Shown in pieces: positions 51,009-60,561 of a stretch of DNA of 64,000 bases. Source of the stretch: Novosphingobium sp. PP1Y. GTDB taxonomy: Bacteria > Pseudomonadota > Alphaproteobacteria > Sphingomonadales > Sphingomonadaceae. Positions within the stretch are counted from its first letter, which is position 1; every line of letters starts with the position of its first letter. Location of the stretch: the NCBI RefSeq assembly GCF_000253255.1, contig NC_015583.1:124001-188000 (forward strand), read 5' to 3'. The translations under genes and the position numbers were made by a program. The notes under the pieces were generated by a model. That model did not search any database. It saw only the letters and a program-made list of their open reading frames with translations, and was not told the origin of the DNA.

Positions 51009-52409
51009 TTGATTGCCCTTGCCAGAATCTGTCGCTCCCCAAGCCATCTGCTTGCAGGCGGAATTGCGCTGATGCTGGCATCCATGCCAGGCATGGCCTG
51101 CGCGCAATCGCGCGAAGCCGCGATACGCGCTACGCTTGTCGATCCCGATCACAGTGTCGCCCCCGGCTGCGTGGCAGGTGTCTTTCAGAACGGCAATCTG
51201 CGCCAATCTGCCGCATCGGGATTTGCCGATCTGGCTTCGCAGCGTCCACTCGACAGCACAACGCTGTTCTACGGCGCTTCGCTTTCCAAGCAGTTTACCG
51301 CACTCGCGGCGGCAACGTTGATCGCGCAAGGCAAGCTTGGCCTCGAAGACAACGTACGTAGCTACCTTCCAGAATTGCCCGCGTATGCGCGGCCAGTGAA
51401 GGTAGAGATGCTCATGCACCACACTTCGGGCATCCGCGATTCCCTGGGACTGCTGCGCCTGGCCGGAATGGCCGATGTCGGCCGGGCCTCGAAGGAGCAG
51501 ACGTTGGACCTGCTATTCAGGCAGACAGATACGGCCTTTGTCCCGGGAACGCAGTACAGCTACTCAAACGGCGGCTACCTGCTGCTCGCGGAAATCGTCG
51601 CGCGCGTTTCTGGCCAGCCCTTCGCGCAATATGCCCGCCAGGTGCTGTTCGATCCGATGGGCATGAAGCACGCCTATTTCCTTGACGACGGCAGTCCCCG
51701 GCCCGGCACTTTCGCCCATGGCTACGTGCCGGAAGGCGACGCCTTCGCCGCGCGCGACACTTTCCCGCGTTTCAGCGGATCGGGCGGACTGATGCTGTCG
51801 CTGCAAGACCTCGCCCGCTACGAACGGGATATCGAACACCGCCACCGGGTCTGGACCGAGGCGGTCGCGAAGATCATGCTGACACCGGGCAGGCTCGCCG
51901 ATGGCACGCCGATCGACGACGGCAAGGGCCTCGCCTATGGCGGCGGCCTGCATATGGGCCGGCTCGGCGGGGAAAGCATCGTGCGCCACGGGGGATCGGC
52001 CGAAGCGTTCAAGCACGCCTACGTGCGCCTGCCCGAGCGGCACGCGGCCTTCGCGGTCCTGTGCAACCGGGGCGACTGGAAGGCCGCCGAGAAGCTGGAT
52101 GAGGTCATGGCTGCGGCCGGAACCAGTCCGCCCGGCTACCCCAAGGCCTATCCCTCGGGTCGTTTCCATTCCAAAGAGCTTGATAGCGATTACACGCTCG
52201 TAAGAGAGGGCTCTGCTCTGCTCGCCCGGATTACGTCTCCCCTAGTTGCGGCGCCCCGCACGGTCCGCTTCGAGCCCGGCGAAGATGGCGCATTCCATGC
52301 AGGAGCCATGAGCCTGTGGCCCGGCACAAGTCCTGACAAAATCAGCGTAAGCCGCGGCCAGTCGGGCCGGATCCCCCTTACCCGCCGCACCGGATTGGAA
52401 GTCCCATGA
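51009..52409 (+). CDS. Exported beta-lactamase/D-aminopeptidase-family serine hydrolase
   Basis: A 466-residue serine hydrolase of the class C beta-lactamase/DD-peptidase fold. The Ser-x-x-Lys motif is S91-K94 (YGASLSKQFT), the Tyr-x-Asn motif is YSYSNGGY, and HGGSAEAF acts like the KTG-type triad. A signal peptide (residues ~1-32) ends near MACAQ. TTG 51009 is chosen because GGAAGAG lies 8 bases upstream and the signal begins there; the ATG-type frame to 50895 adds unrelated residues. It probably releases D-amino acids or cleaves D-peptides in the periplasm. Its stop overlaps the deacylase start (ATGA). Confidence 0.83.
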   Translation: MIALARICRSPSHLLAGGIALMLASMPGMACAQSREAAIRATLVDPDHSVAPGCVAGVFQNGNLRQSAASGFADLASQRPLDSTTLFYGASLSKQFTALAAATLIAQGKLGLEDNVRSYLPELPAYARPVKVEMLMHHTSGIRDSLGLLRLAGMADVGRASKEQTLDLLFRQTDTAFVPGTQYSYSNGGYLLLAEIVARVSGQPFAQYARQVLFDPMGMKHAYFLDDGSPRPGTFAHGYVPEGDAFAARDTFPRFSGSGGLMLSLQDLARYERDIEHRHRVWTEAVAKIMLTPGRLADGTPIDDGKGLAYGGGLHMGRLGGESIVRHGGSAEAFKHAYVRLPERHAAFAVLCNRGDWKAAEKLDEVMAAAGTSPPGYPKAYPSGRFHSKELDSDYTLVREGSALLARITSPLVAAPRTVRFEPGEDGAFHAGAMSLWPGTSPDKISVSRGQSGRIPLTRRTGLEVP

Positions 52410-54007
52410 TCGCGAACAAGTCAACTCTTTGCGCGCTGGCGATACTCGCGGCAGCGGGCGTTCCTGCCCCTGCCCTGTCGCATGACGCCCCTGAAGAAAC
52501 GACCGTCATCCGGGGCGGGACGATCTACGATGGTACTTCCGAGACCCCGATCGTCGGCGACGTCGTCATCGCGCGCGAGCAGATCGTCTACGTAGGCCCC
52601 AGCCGCAAACCTGCGGCAGGCGCACGGATTGTGGATGCCAAGGGAATGATCGTCGCCCCGGGCTTCATCGATCCGCATACCCACGCCCAACGCTTCCTTG
52701 ACAGCGAGGATGGCGAGGGGCGGCTGAACCTGCCTTGGCTGATGCAGGGTGTGACGACGATCTTCTCTGGGGTGGACGGCGGAGGAACGCCCGAGGTCGC
52801 GGCATTTCTGGATGACATGGAGGCCCGCACTTTCGCCACGAACGTCGCGACTTATGTCGGCTTCGGGCCGGTCCGCCGCGCTGTCCTGGGTAACGCTGCG
52901 CGCTCGCCGAACGAGGCGGAATTGCAGGCGATGAAGGATCTGGTCGCACAAGGCATGTGCGAAGGCGCATTGGGGCTCTCCACCGGCCTGTTTTACGCGC
53001 CGCAAAGCTTCGCCAGGACCGGGGAAGTCACGGCTCTTGCCCGCGAGGCAGCGCGGCGCGGCGGCGTCTACGACACTCACCAGCGCGACGAAGCGACTTA
53101 CACGATTGGCGTCGCTGCATCGGTGAACGAAGCGCTCACCATCGGCCGCGAAGCCGGACTTCCGGTCCATTTTGCACATATCAAGGTTCTGGGCGTCGAC
53201 GTTCAGGGCAAGTCCGGCGAGATCATCGAGCAGATCGAAAAGGCTCGCGCCGCAGGCCAGGACGTCACTGCGGACCAGTACCCCTGGGACGCCTCGGGCA
53301 CCAGCCTCCAGGCTGCACTGCTCCCCGGCTGGGCGCAGGATGGAGGGCGATCCGCGCTGCTCGGGCGCATTGACGATCCGGCCACGCGCGGGAAGATCGA
53401 AGCGGCGATGACGGAAAACATGCGGCGGCGTGGCGGACCCCATGCGCTGCTTCTGACCGATCCCGGCCACGAATGGACCTCGATGCGGCTCGACGAGATC
53501 GCCGCGAGGTGGAAAGTCGACCCCATCGCGGCCGCCTTGCGCATCATCCGCGACGGTGATCGCAGCGGCAAACTCGTATCGTTCAACATGGCCGAGAAGG
53601 ACATTGCCGCCTTCATGCGCCGCCCTTGGGTGGTCACCAGTTCGGACGGATCGGAAGGCCATCCGCGCATGTATGCGAACTTTCCCCGCAAGTACGCCAA
53701 GTATGTTAAGCAGGACAAGGTGATCGACCTCGCCACCTTCATCAACAGCAGTACCGGGCGCACCGCGGACATGTTCGGCCTTGCTGACAGGGGGCACCTG
53801 AAGCCGGGCTACAAGGCCGACGTGGTGGTGTTCGATCCGGAAGGCTATCGCCCGGTGGCGACATACACCGCGCCGCGCGAACTTTCAGAAGGCGTGCGCG
53901 ATCTGTTCGTGAACGGGCAGGCGGCGATCCTCGATGGCAAGTTGACGGGCCTCGCTCCGGGGCAGGCAATCCGTCATCGGCCGCCGCCGGGCACCTGCCC
54001 CTCCTGA
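52406..54007 (+). CDS. Exported N-acyl-D-amino-acid deacylase (D-aminoacylase family)
   Basis: A 533-residue zinc amidohydrolase with a signal peptide ending PALS. Metal motif PGFIDPHTHAQRF lies near residue 88. The blocks GLSTGLFYAPQSFARTGEVTALAREAARRGGVYDTHQRDE and VTADQYPWDASGTSLQAALLPGWAQDGG are D-aminoacylase signatures. It hydrolyses N-acyl-D-amino acids to free D-amino acids, probably in the periplasm. It is coupled to the upstream serine hydrolase and followed after 89 bp by D-amino-acid dehydrogenase. This is the second deacylase of the window; the other (18014) lacks a signal. Confidence 0.9.
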   Translation: MIANKSTLCALAILAAAGVPAPALSHDAPEETTVIRGGTIYDGTSETPIVGDVVIAREQIVYVGPSRKPAAGARIVDAKGMIVAPGFIDPHTHAQRFLDSEDGEGRLNLPWLMQGVTTIFSGVDGGGTPEVAAFLDDMEARTFATNVATYVGFGPVRRAVLGNAARSPNEAELQAMKDLVAQGMCEGALGLSTGLFYAPQSFARTGEVTALAREAARRGGVYDTHQRDEATYTIGVAASVNEALTIGREAGLPVHFAHIKVLGVDVQGKSGEIIEQIEKARAAGQDVTADQYPWDASGTSLQAALLPGWAQDGGRSALLGRIDDPATRGKIEAAMTENMRRRGGPHALLLTDPGHEWTSMRLDEIAARWKVDPIAAALRIIRDGDRSGKLVSFNMAEKDIAAFMRRPWVVTSSDGSEGHPRMYANFPRKYAKYVKQDKVIDLATFINSSTGRTADMFGLADRGHLKPGYKADVVVFDPEGYRPVATYTAPRELSEGVRDLFVNGQAAILDGKLTGLAPGQAIRHRPPPGTCPS

Positions 54008-54096
54008 ATTCAGGCACACGCCGCCCGCCTGCCTGACTCGTTTCCAGGTGCCTTGAAGGTTCGGGCGGACGCAAACCGTAGTACAAGAGGAATACG

Positions 54097-55395
54097 ATGA
54101 AACATTCGCAACCAGCGAAGGGCGAGGCGCGACCGTTGCCCCCGGGGTCAGGTGCCCCGGAGGTCGATGCACTTGTCCTCGGCGCGGGTGTAGTCGGCAT
54201 GTGTACCGCCTATGCGCTGGCGCGCCGAGGCCTTTCGGTCGCTCTGGTCGATGCGGCTTCTGGCCCTGCGCAGGGCACTTCCTTCGCGAACGGGGCGCAG
54301 CTCAGTTACGCCTATACCGACGCGCTGGCACAGCCTTCGCTGCTGCGCAAGATCCCCGCCATGATCGCAGGTCTGGACCCCGCCTTTCGAGTCAGGCTTT
54401 CGGCCGATCCCGCCTTTCTGCGTTGGGGCCTCTCTTTCCTGCGCAATTGCAGCGATGCCCGTTTTTCGGCGAACACTCTGGCCGCGCTGCAACTCGGCCT
54501 GGAATCCCGGGCCGCGATGGCGGATTTGCAAGCGCGACATGGCTTCGATTTTGCCCACGCCGCGATGGGCAAACTGCATATCTTTCGCGATGCCGAAGCT
54601 CTGGAGAGGGCGAAACGCGTCGCTGTCATGAAGCAGGTCGCTGGCGCCGAGCAGTTCATCCTGACGCGGCAAGAGGCCATCGATGTCGAACCGGCGCTCA
54701 TCGACACGCAAGGCTTCGACGGTGCGCTTTGGACACCTTCGGAAGAGGTGGGCGACCCCCATCGCTTCTGCCTTGGCCTGCTCGAAGTTTTGCGCAAGCA
54801 ATATCCCGTCCGCGACCATTTCAATTTCTCGATAGCGAAGCTGGAGCGGCGCGGCGATCGGATGCTGGTCCACGATAACCAGGGGCGCAGCCTGGCAGGC
54901 CGCAGCGCCGTGGTCTGCCTCGGCGCCGATGCACCGCGTTTTCTCGGCAGGCTGGGCATTCGTGCCCCGATACGGCCGATGAAGGGCTACAGCTTTACCG
55001 TACCGCCGGGAAGCAATGCTCCTTCGGTCAGCCTCACCGACACCGGGCGCAAGATCGTCTTCTGTCGCCTGGGTTCCTCGATGCGCATTGCCGGGCTCGC
55101 TGAACTCGACAACCGCGATCTGCGCGTGGAACCGGCACGGTTGAGCGCGCTGGTGGAAGGCGCAAGGCAGTCCATGCCGCTGGCCGCCGACTACGAAGCG
55201 ATCGGCGAGGGTTGGACAGGCCTGCGTCCGATGACGCCTGACTCCCGCCCGATCATCCGGCAGGCCGCGCCGGGTCTTTTCCTCAATATCGGGCACGGCA
55301 TGCTGGGGTGGACTTTCGCGGCGGGTTCGGCCGAGCGGGTCGCCGCGCTGGTCAATGCCGCCCGGTCCAGGACCCCTCACTTCGAAACCGTATAG
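54097..55395 (+). CDS. D-amino-acid dehydrogenase (FAD)
   Basis: A 432-residue DadA-type flavoprotein. The FAD motif is DALVLGAGVVGMCTAYALARRGLSVALVD (residues ~24-52), preceded by a 20-residue tail that is not a clear signal. NGAQLSYAYTDALAQPSLL is the DadA signature after the first fold, and the C-terminal WTGLRPMTPDSRPII-NIGHGMLGWTF is typical. It oxidatively deaminates D-amino acids to keto acids and passes electrons to the respiratory chain at the inner membrane. It follows the deacylase gene and precedes ridA. Confidence 0.92.
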   Translation: MKHSQPAKGEARPLPPGSGAPEVDALVLGAGVVGMCTAYALARRGLSVALVDAASGPAQGTSFANGAQLSYAYTDALAQPSLLRKIPAMIAGLDPAFRVRLSADPAFLRWGLSFLRNCSDARFSANTLAALQLGLESRAAMADLQARHGFDFAHAAMGKLHIFRDAEALERAKRVAVMKQVAGAEQFILTRQEAIDVEPALIDTQGFDGALWTPSEEVGDPHRFCLGLLEVLRKQYPVRDHFNFSIAKLERRGDRMLVHDNQGRSLAGRSAVVCLGADAPRFLGRLGIRAPIRPMKGYSFTVPPGSNAPSVSLTDTGRKIVFCRLGSSMRIAGLAELDNRDLRVEPARLSALVEGARQSMPLAADYEAIGEGWTGLRPMTPDSRPIIRQAAPGLFLNIGHGMLGWTFAAGSAERVAALVNAARSRTPHFETV

Positions 55396-55413
55396 GCGCG
55401 AAAGGCCCAAATC

Positions 55414-55761
55414 ATGACCACCAAGTCCTCTCCCCCGCTCAGTCGTTTCCGCCGCGCCGGGGATCTCGTCTTCACCTCCGGGCAGCTTCCGCGCGGTGCG
55501 GACGGCGCCATTGTTCCCGGAGACATCCGCGTGCAGACGCGCCAGGCTCTGGCCAACCTCGAGGCGGTTCTTTCCGAAGCCGGAGCGCGTCTCGACCAAG
55601 TGACCAAAGTAACCGCCTGGCTCACCGACGCGGCTCACATGGCTGGTTTCAACGAAGTCTATCGCGAAGTTTTCGCACAGCCCTATCCTGCCCGCTCGAC
55701 GGTGATCTCCGGCCTCGTTGCCGGGGACGTCGAGATCGAGGCGGTAGCCTGCCTGGCCTGA
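55414..55761 (+). CDS. RidA family protein
   Basis: A 115-residue RidA/YjgF protein. SRFRRAGDLVFTSGQLPRGADG carries the family N-terminus, GARLDQVTKVTAWLTD the core, and YPARSTVISGLVAGDVEIEAVACLA the conserved Arg and closing Glu. It hydrolyses reactive imines released by amino-acid oxidation, such as those made by the DadA enzyme encoded 18 bp upstream. A strong bidirectional terminator follows. Confidence 0.93.
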   Translation: MTTKSSPPLSRFRRAGDLVFTSGQLPRGADGAIVPGDIRVQTRQALANLEAVLSEAGARLDQVTKVTAWLTDAAHMAGFNEVYREVFAQPYPARSTVISGLVAGDVEIEAVACLA

Positions 55762-55793
55762 CCCCACATTCCCCCCCAGCCGGGCAGAAGCGG

Positions 55794-55830
55794 AAAAGGG
55801 GCGCAGCGCTATACGCGCGGCGCCCCTTTT
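55794..55830. terminator. Bidirectional terminator between ridA and the symporter gene
   Basis: AAAAGGGGCGC (55794-55804) and GCGCCCCTTTT (55820-55830) are perfect 11-bp arms with a 15-base loop. The A/T ends give a U-run after the stem on both strands. It lies between two converging genes, 33 bp after ridA and 36 bp from the symporter stop. Confidence 0.9.
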
Positions 55831-55866
55831 CTCATGCAGCTTGTCGGCCCTGACAGGCCGCGAGGC

Positions 55867-57105
55867 TCAAACGTCGTCAGCCGAAATATATTCCTCGACG
55901 TCGATCTCGCCTGCCATCCGGCCCACGGCCACCGCGACCGTCGCGTCACCGGTGACATTGGTCATCGTGCGGGCCATGTCGAGCAGGTGGTTGATCCCGG
56001 CGACGAAGGCGATGGTTTCCAGCGGCACCCCGATCGAGGACAGGACGAGGCTCATCATCACCAACCCCGAACCCGGAACGCCCGCAGCGCCAATTGCGCC
56101 CAGGGTGGATGTCAGGGCGATGAGAACGTAGGAAAACCAGTTCAGTTCGATGCCATAGGCCTGCGCACCGAACAGCGCGATGACACCCAGGTACATGGCC
56201 GTGCCATTCATGTTGATCGTGGCGCCAAGGGCCACCGTGAAGCTGGCAATCGAGTTGGACACGCCCAGGTTTCGCTCGACGCAGCGCAGGGTCACCGGTA
56301 GCGCCGCATTGGAGGAGGCGGTGGAGAAGGCCACCGCCTGCGCATCGACCACGCCGCGATAGAAATCGATGATCGGCAGGCGCGCAATAAGGCGCAGGAT
56401 CAGCGGGTAGACGATGCCCAGGATGATGGCGCAGCCAACATAGTTGAGCGCAACCAGCTTGCTCAGCGGAATAAGCGCGTCGAAACCGAAAGTCCCGGCC
56501 ACCCAGGCGATCAGCGCAAAGACGCCAAAAGGCGTCAGTTCCATCACGTAGATCGTCATGTTCTGCATCACCGTCGAACCCGCGTTCATCGCGCGTGCCA
56601 GCGGTGCGCCTTCCTCACCCGACGCCAAAATCGCTACGCCGAAAAGGACGGCGAAGATAATGACCGGCAAGATCGCGCCCTGCGCCATCGCCATGATCGG
56701 GTTTTCCGGGACCAGGCCGATGATCATCGCGACCAACGATTGGTCCGGAGGAGGCGGCACCGCGCTCCCGGTCGGTAATGTGATGGTGAGCCCTGCTCCC
56801 GGCTGGACAAGCGCTGCCAATCCCATGCCGAGTGACACGGCGATGAAAGCCGTCAGCATGAACAGGCCCAGGGCACGACCACCCACTTTACCGAGCCGAC
56901 CGACATCGCCGACCGCGGTGATTCCCGATACCAGCGAGAAGAAGATGAGCGGGACGACCAGCATCTTGATAGCGCGAATGAACAGATCGCCGATCCATTT
57001 GATCGACTGCGCCTGCTCACCCAGCAGCACGCCCGCAGCTATGCCCAATACCAATGCTGCAAGGACGCGCTTCCACAGCGCAATCCTGAACCATCCACGA
57101 ATCAT
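55867..57105 (-). CDS. Dicarboxylate/amino-acid:cation symporter (DAACS)
   Basis: A 412-residue inner-membrane carrier of the GltP/DctA family. AFSTASSNAALPVT is the serine-rich reentrant loop, ATINMNGTAMY the helix 7 motif, and LLDMARTMTNVTGD the substrate-binding helix 8 motif with Asp, Arg and Asn. It takes up glutamate, aspartate or C4-dicarboxylates with H+ or Na+. Facing the D-amino-acid genes, it is a natural uptake step for free acidic amino acids released in the periplasm; this link is by location only. Confidence 0.9.
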   Translation of the reverse strand: MIRGWFRIALWKRVLAALVLGIAAGVLLGEQAQSIKWIGDLFIRAIKMLVVPLIFFSLVSGITAVGDVGRLGKVGGRALGLFMLTAFIAVSLGMGLAALVQPGAGLTITLPTGSAVPPPPDQSLVAMIIGLVPENPIMAMAQGAILPVIIFAVLFGVAILASGEEGAPLARAMNAGSTVMQNMTIYVMELTPFGVFALIAWVAGTFGFDALIPLSKLVALNYVGCAIILGIVYPLILRLIARLPIIDFYRGVVDAQAVAFSTASSNAALPVTLRCVERNLGVSNSIASFTVALGATINMNGTAMYLGVIALFGAQAYGIELNWFSYVLIALTSTLGAIGAAGVPGSGLVMMSLVLSSIGVPLETIAFVAGINHLLDMARTMTNVTGDATVAVAVGRMAGEIDVEEYISADDV

Positions 57106-57454
57106 CTGCGACCCTGCCCCTCAGTGGTTTTGCTATAAGGATGGCAACCGATAGCAGGTGGAAGAGAGCAGTTGTCTACGAAGAATTGCGAGGCCTATAG
57201 CCCAAGGCCATGACTCGGGAGAAACTGGGTTAGCGGCCAAACCATGGAAATCTCAGCTCGGCGACACCGGATGCCCTGCAAATCGGCTCCTCGATCGGCT
57301 GTTTCCCGCTTACAAGCGTTTCACTATCCTTTGCGTCCCGTCGCAGGCGTTCGCGGGGCCGGTCCGACCGGTGTCTGGCCGGAATACCGGAGTTCGGCCG
57401 TTCCGCCAGACGATCAGCTGCCCTTGGCGTTGCCATTGCTGGCTCATTCGGAGC
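57106..57454. other. Gap between the symporter and mprF-like genes
   Basis: These 349 bases hold the symporter's upstream region and the 3' flank of the mprF-like gene. Open frames on both strands here show no recognisable domain, ribosome site or repeat. I see no RNA gene in it. Confidence 0.4.
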
Positions 57455-60031
57455 TCAGGCCACAAGCGACAGCCTAGCCTTGCGGGCAGCACTGTCACGC
57501 CCGCCTCCCACGAGCTTTTGCAGATCGAACAAGGCGCGGACCAGACCGATACCGGGAGGCCCCGCGATATAGCTTGAATCCCAGCACGGCAGGAACTTTT
57601 CCTTGTAAGCGCGCAAACCTTCAAATCCGTATTGGGCCTCGCCATGCTTGTAAAGGAGATGGCCCAACCGTGCCCATACGGGCGCCAGCCGCCCCGCCTC
57701 TATCCCCGACAAGGGTGCAAGGCCGAGGTTGAACCAGCGATAACCGTTTTGACGGCCCCACAGCATGAGGTGGATGAACAGGAAGTCCATGGTCCCATAG
57801 GGCATCTCATCTGCATGACGCATCAGATCGACGGAGAGTTCCCCGCGGTCGTCTGTCTTCCAGATATTGGCGAAGGCCACGATGCGCCCTTCCTGCCGCA
57901 CGACGGCGCAATCGAATTTGGACATGTATTGCCGGTCGAAGGCCCCGATGCTGAACGCCTTTTCGGCTTGGCCCTTGGCGCGCAGCCACGCCTTCGAGAC
58001 GATTTCCAGATCCCCCAGGATCGACGGGACTTGCGCTGCGGGAACGATTTCGAAAATCGCGCCTTCGCGCCTTGCCCTGCGTTCGGAGTAACGCAGGCTC
58101 CTGGCCTCGGATACATCGAGGCTGAAACGGTCGAGGTCGACCCTCGCGTCTTCGCCGTACTTGATCAGTTGCAGGCCCAGATCGATGGCGAGAGGCAAGG
58201 CCCGGTCGCTCAACTGATAGAGCAGCAGGCGCCCCTGCGACCGGTCGCACAGGTCCCGCAGGCGCCAGAGCAGGTCGGACCAGCTATCCCGGTTGCCGAC
58301 CGGGTCGCCCATCACGATCCAGCTTTGTCCCTGCACCTGGTACATGACGAATGCATCGCCCTCGGACGAGACGAGAAACCGCTTGTCACCGCAATAAGCG
58401 AGCGCCGCATATGTGCGGTCCGACAGCGCCATGGGTTCGGTCGCTTCAGGCAAGGCGCGCAAGGAAGCCTCGTCCACGACCTCGCGGGTTCTGAACAGCC
58501 AGTGCAGCGCAGCGGCCGTCAGCAGGACCGAAGACGCAAAACTGGCGCGAAGGAAACGCGGCGCATTACCTCTCCATGCAAAATCCCACCACAGTTCGCT
58601 TTGATAAGCGACATGCTTGTAGGCAAATAGCCCGATCCAGAACGAAAGGCCGAGGGCGAGAGCAACGGCGACGAGCCAGTCGCGCGAGAGGCTGGCGCTG
58701 GTCAGCGAACTGCGCCGATAGAACGCGGCCCGGGTCCACTGCAGCAGCCCGGCAATCACCAGCAAGACTGTCGCCTCCTCGTAGTCCAGGCCCTTCAGAA
58801 GACTGAAAGCGGCGCCGGCGAGAAGAATTATCCTGGCCAGGTGAAAGGCGCCGTCCTGCCTTTGATATAGCCCCGGCGCCAACAGCAACAATGCGGTGCC
58901 CGAGAGACTGGCGGCGATGTGCGATGCCTCGGTGAATGGCAGGGGCAGTACCCGGCGCAGGATCTGGAGGCGATCGTGCAGCCCCGGCAACGCCCCCGAC
59001 ACAAGCAGCATGGCGCCGCCGCCGAAAGTGAGCATCGACAGGAGGATCGGCGAAAGGCTGGTCGCCACGAACTGCGAATGCCCCAGGATCGATCCGACGG
59101 ACCCGCGCCATTGGCGGTGCTCCTGAATGGCCAGAACCGCAGCAGCAAGGACAAGGGGCAGCAGGTAGTAAATGACGCGGTAGGCTATCAAGGCGCCAAG
59201 CAGTTCGGGCCTTTCGACCTGGGGCAAGAGGGCAAGGATCACCGCTTCGAAAACGCCGATGCCGCCCGGTACATGGCTGATAAGCGCGATGACGACGGCC
59301 AGCACGTAGGCCAGGAACAGGACCGGAAAGAGAGATAGCCCAATGCCCGGCACCAGCACGAAAAGCGCGGCGCTCGCAGCGGCCATGTCGCAGCAGGCAA
59401 CGACGATCTGGCCAAGCGCCTGACGCGCCGAAGGCATCGGCATGGTCCATCCGGCCACACTGATGACCCGGCCCGAATGCCTTACGGCAAAAAGCGCCGC
59501 CGCTACGGCTGCAAGGACCGCAATGCCAAGCCCGCGCACGAGGAAGCCCGGAAGCGGTAGCCCTACCAGTTCAGGGGCATCGGGGTTCGCCGCAAGGGCA
59601 AGACCCGTCATCACGACGAGCCCCAGCCAGAACGTCATCCCGGCAAGCCCGATGATCCGCGCGACATCGGCGCCGCCCACCCCACCGGAAGAATAGATGC
59701 GGTACCGCGCGGTCCCGCCGGTGAGCAGGCCCAGCCCGAGATTGTGGCTGAGCGCATAACTGGTGAAGGAGGCAAGTCCCGCCGTCCGGTAAGGAACGCG
59801 CCGCCCCACGATCCGCAGCGCAGTGACATCGTAGAGCGTCAGGAAAAGATAGCTCAGGGCAGTCAGGCCGATGGCCGTACCGAGGCGCCAGGCCGGAATG
59901 CCATGGAATGCGGCCCTGGCCTCGCGAAAACTGATCTCACCCAGCAGCTTGTGCAAGGCGAACAGTCCCAGGCAACCCAGTATCAGGGTCAGGACGGCAC
60001 CCAAGGGCTTGCGCCAGCGGGACAGTGCCAT
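57455..60031 (-). CDS. MprF/LpiA-type aminoacyl-phosphatidylglycerol synthase/flippase
   Basis: An 858-residue membrane protein. Residues ~10-520 hold about 14 predicted membrane helices (flippase domain, with SYALSHNLGLGLLTGGTARYRIYSSGGV and HVPGGIGVFEAVILALLP). Residues ~540-850 are the cytoplasmic synthetase domain (DUF2156), with SQGRLLLYQLSDRALPLAIDLGLQLIKYGEDARVDL and GYRWFNLGLAPLSGI. It adds a cationic amino acid, usually lysine from Lys-tRNA, to phosphatidylglycerol and flips it outward, which lowers sensitivity to acid and cationic peptides. ATG 60031 and TTG 60046 are both possible starts; the frame to 60115 overlaps the DUF2147 gene. It follows acvB- and DUF2147-type genes. Confidence 0.87.
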   Translation of the reverse strand: MALSRWRKPLGAVLTLILGCLGLFALHKLLGEISFREARAAFHGIPAWRLGTAIGLTALSYLFLTLYDVTALRIVGRRVPYRTAGLASFTSYALSHNLGLGLLTGGTARYRIYSSGGVGGADVARIIGLAGMTFWLGLVVMTGLALAANPDAPELVGLPLPGFLVRGLGIAVLAAVAAALFAVRHSGRVISVAGWTMPMPSARQALGQIVVACCDMAAASAALFVLVPGIGLSLFPVLFLAYVLAVVIALISHVPGGIGVFEAVILALLPQVERPELLGALIAYRVIYYLLPLVLAAAVLAIQEHRQWRGSVGSILGHSQFVATSLSPILLSMLTFGGGAMLLVSGALPGLHDRLQILRRVLPLPFTEASHIAASLSGTALLLLAPGLYQRQDGAFHLARIILLAGAAFSLLKGLDYEEATVLLVIAGLLQWTRAAFYRRSSLTSASLSRDWLVAVALALGLSFWIGLFAYKHVAYQSELWWDFAWRGNAPRFLRASFASSVLLTAAALHWLFRTREVVDEASLRALPEATEPMALSDRTYAALAYCGDKRFLVSSEGDAFVMYQVQGQSWIVMGDPVGNRDSWSDLLWRLRDLCDRSQGRLLLYQLSDRALPLAIDLGLQLIKYGEDARVDLDRFSLDVSEARSLRYSERRARREGAIFEIVPAAQVPSILGDLEIVSKAWLRAKGQAEKAFSIGAFDRQYMSKFDCAVVRQEGRIVAFANIWKTDDRGELSVDLMRHADEMPYGTMDFLFIHLMLWGRQNGYRWFNLGLAPLSGIEAGRLAPVWARLGHLLYKHGEAQYGFEGLRAYKEKFLPCWDSSYIAGPPGIGLVRALFDLQKLVGGGRDSAARKARLSLVA

Positions 60032-60063
60032 GCCGTATCGGCGCAAGGTTATCTGCGCTGTCC

Positions 60064-60561
60064 TCAAGCGCGGCGCCAGACCTGGCTCTTGCACAGCAGC
60101 CCGTGAAGCAGGCAACCGCTGATCCGGATGGAATCCCCGTCGATCTCGCGAATTTTCGAGAAGAAGGTCGCGCCGTGATCGGGAACGAAGACGTTACCCT
60201 GCCATGTGCCCGGCGCAACACGGTCGTATTCGCTGAGCACCCGTGTTCCCAGCAAGTGCTCGGTTCCACCCTCGCGCGCGTCATCGATGGCATCGGGCGA
60301 GGCCCAGACCACCCAACCGCAAAGCCGGTCGGCGCAGCTGCCCGTTTCCACTTTCACGGTGCCACTGGGATTGACCCAGACGCCGTGCAGTGAAGGGGGC
60401 ACTTGCGCGAAAGCGGCATTCGTCTGGCTGGACAGACCCGCTGCCAGAAATGCCAGGCTTGCGAGCAGAGGCAGCATCACTCTTTTCGGCAACCCTATGT
60501 TCTCCCTCCCGGCATCGCTTCGCAGCCAGGCTTGAGCCGATCGCATGCGATAGAGGCGCAT
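60064..60561 (-). CDS. DUF2147 exported protein
   Basis: A 165-residue protein. Residues ~29-53 are a hydrophobic signal (VMLPLLASLAFLAAGLSSQTNAAFAQ) after a long N-terminal region. The mature part has the DUF2147 pattern: LHGVWVNPSGTVKVETGSCADRLCGWVVW and IRISGCLLHGLLCKSQVWRR. Four cysteines may form disulfides. ATG 60561 follows GAGGA and overlaps the preceding stop as TAATG, so it is coupled to the acvB-like gene. Function is unknown; it is a periplasmic protein found in this lipid operon. Confidence 0.83.
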   Translation of the reverse strand: MRLYRMRSAQAWLRSDAGRENIGLPKRVMLPLLASLAFLAAGLSSQTNAAFAQVPPSLHGVWVNPSGTVKVETGSCADRLCGWVVWASPDAIDDAREGGTEHLLGTRVLSEYDRVAPGTWQGNVFVPDHGATFFSKIREIDGDSIRISGCLLHGLLCKSQVWRRA

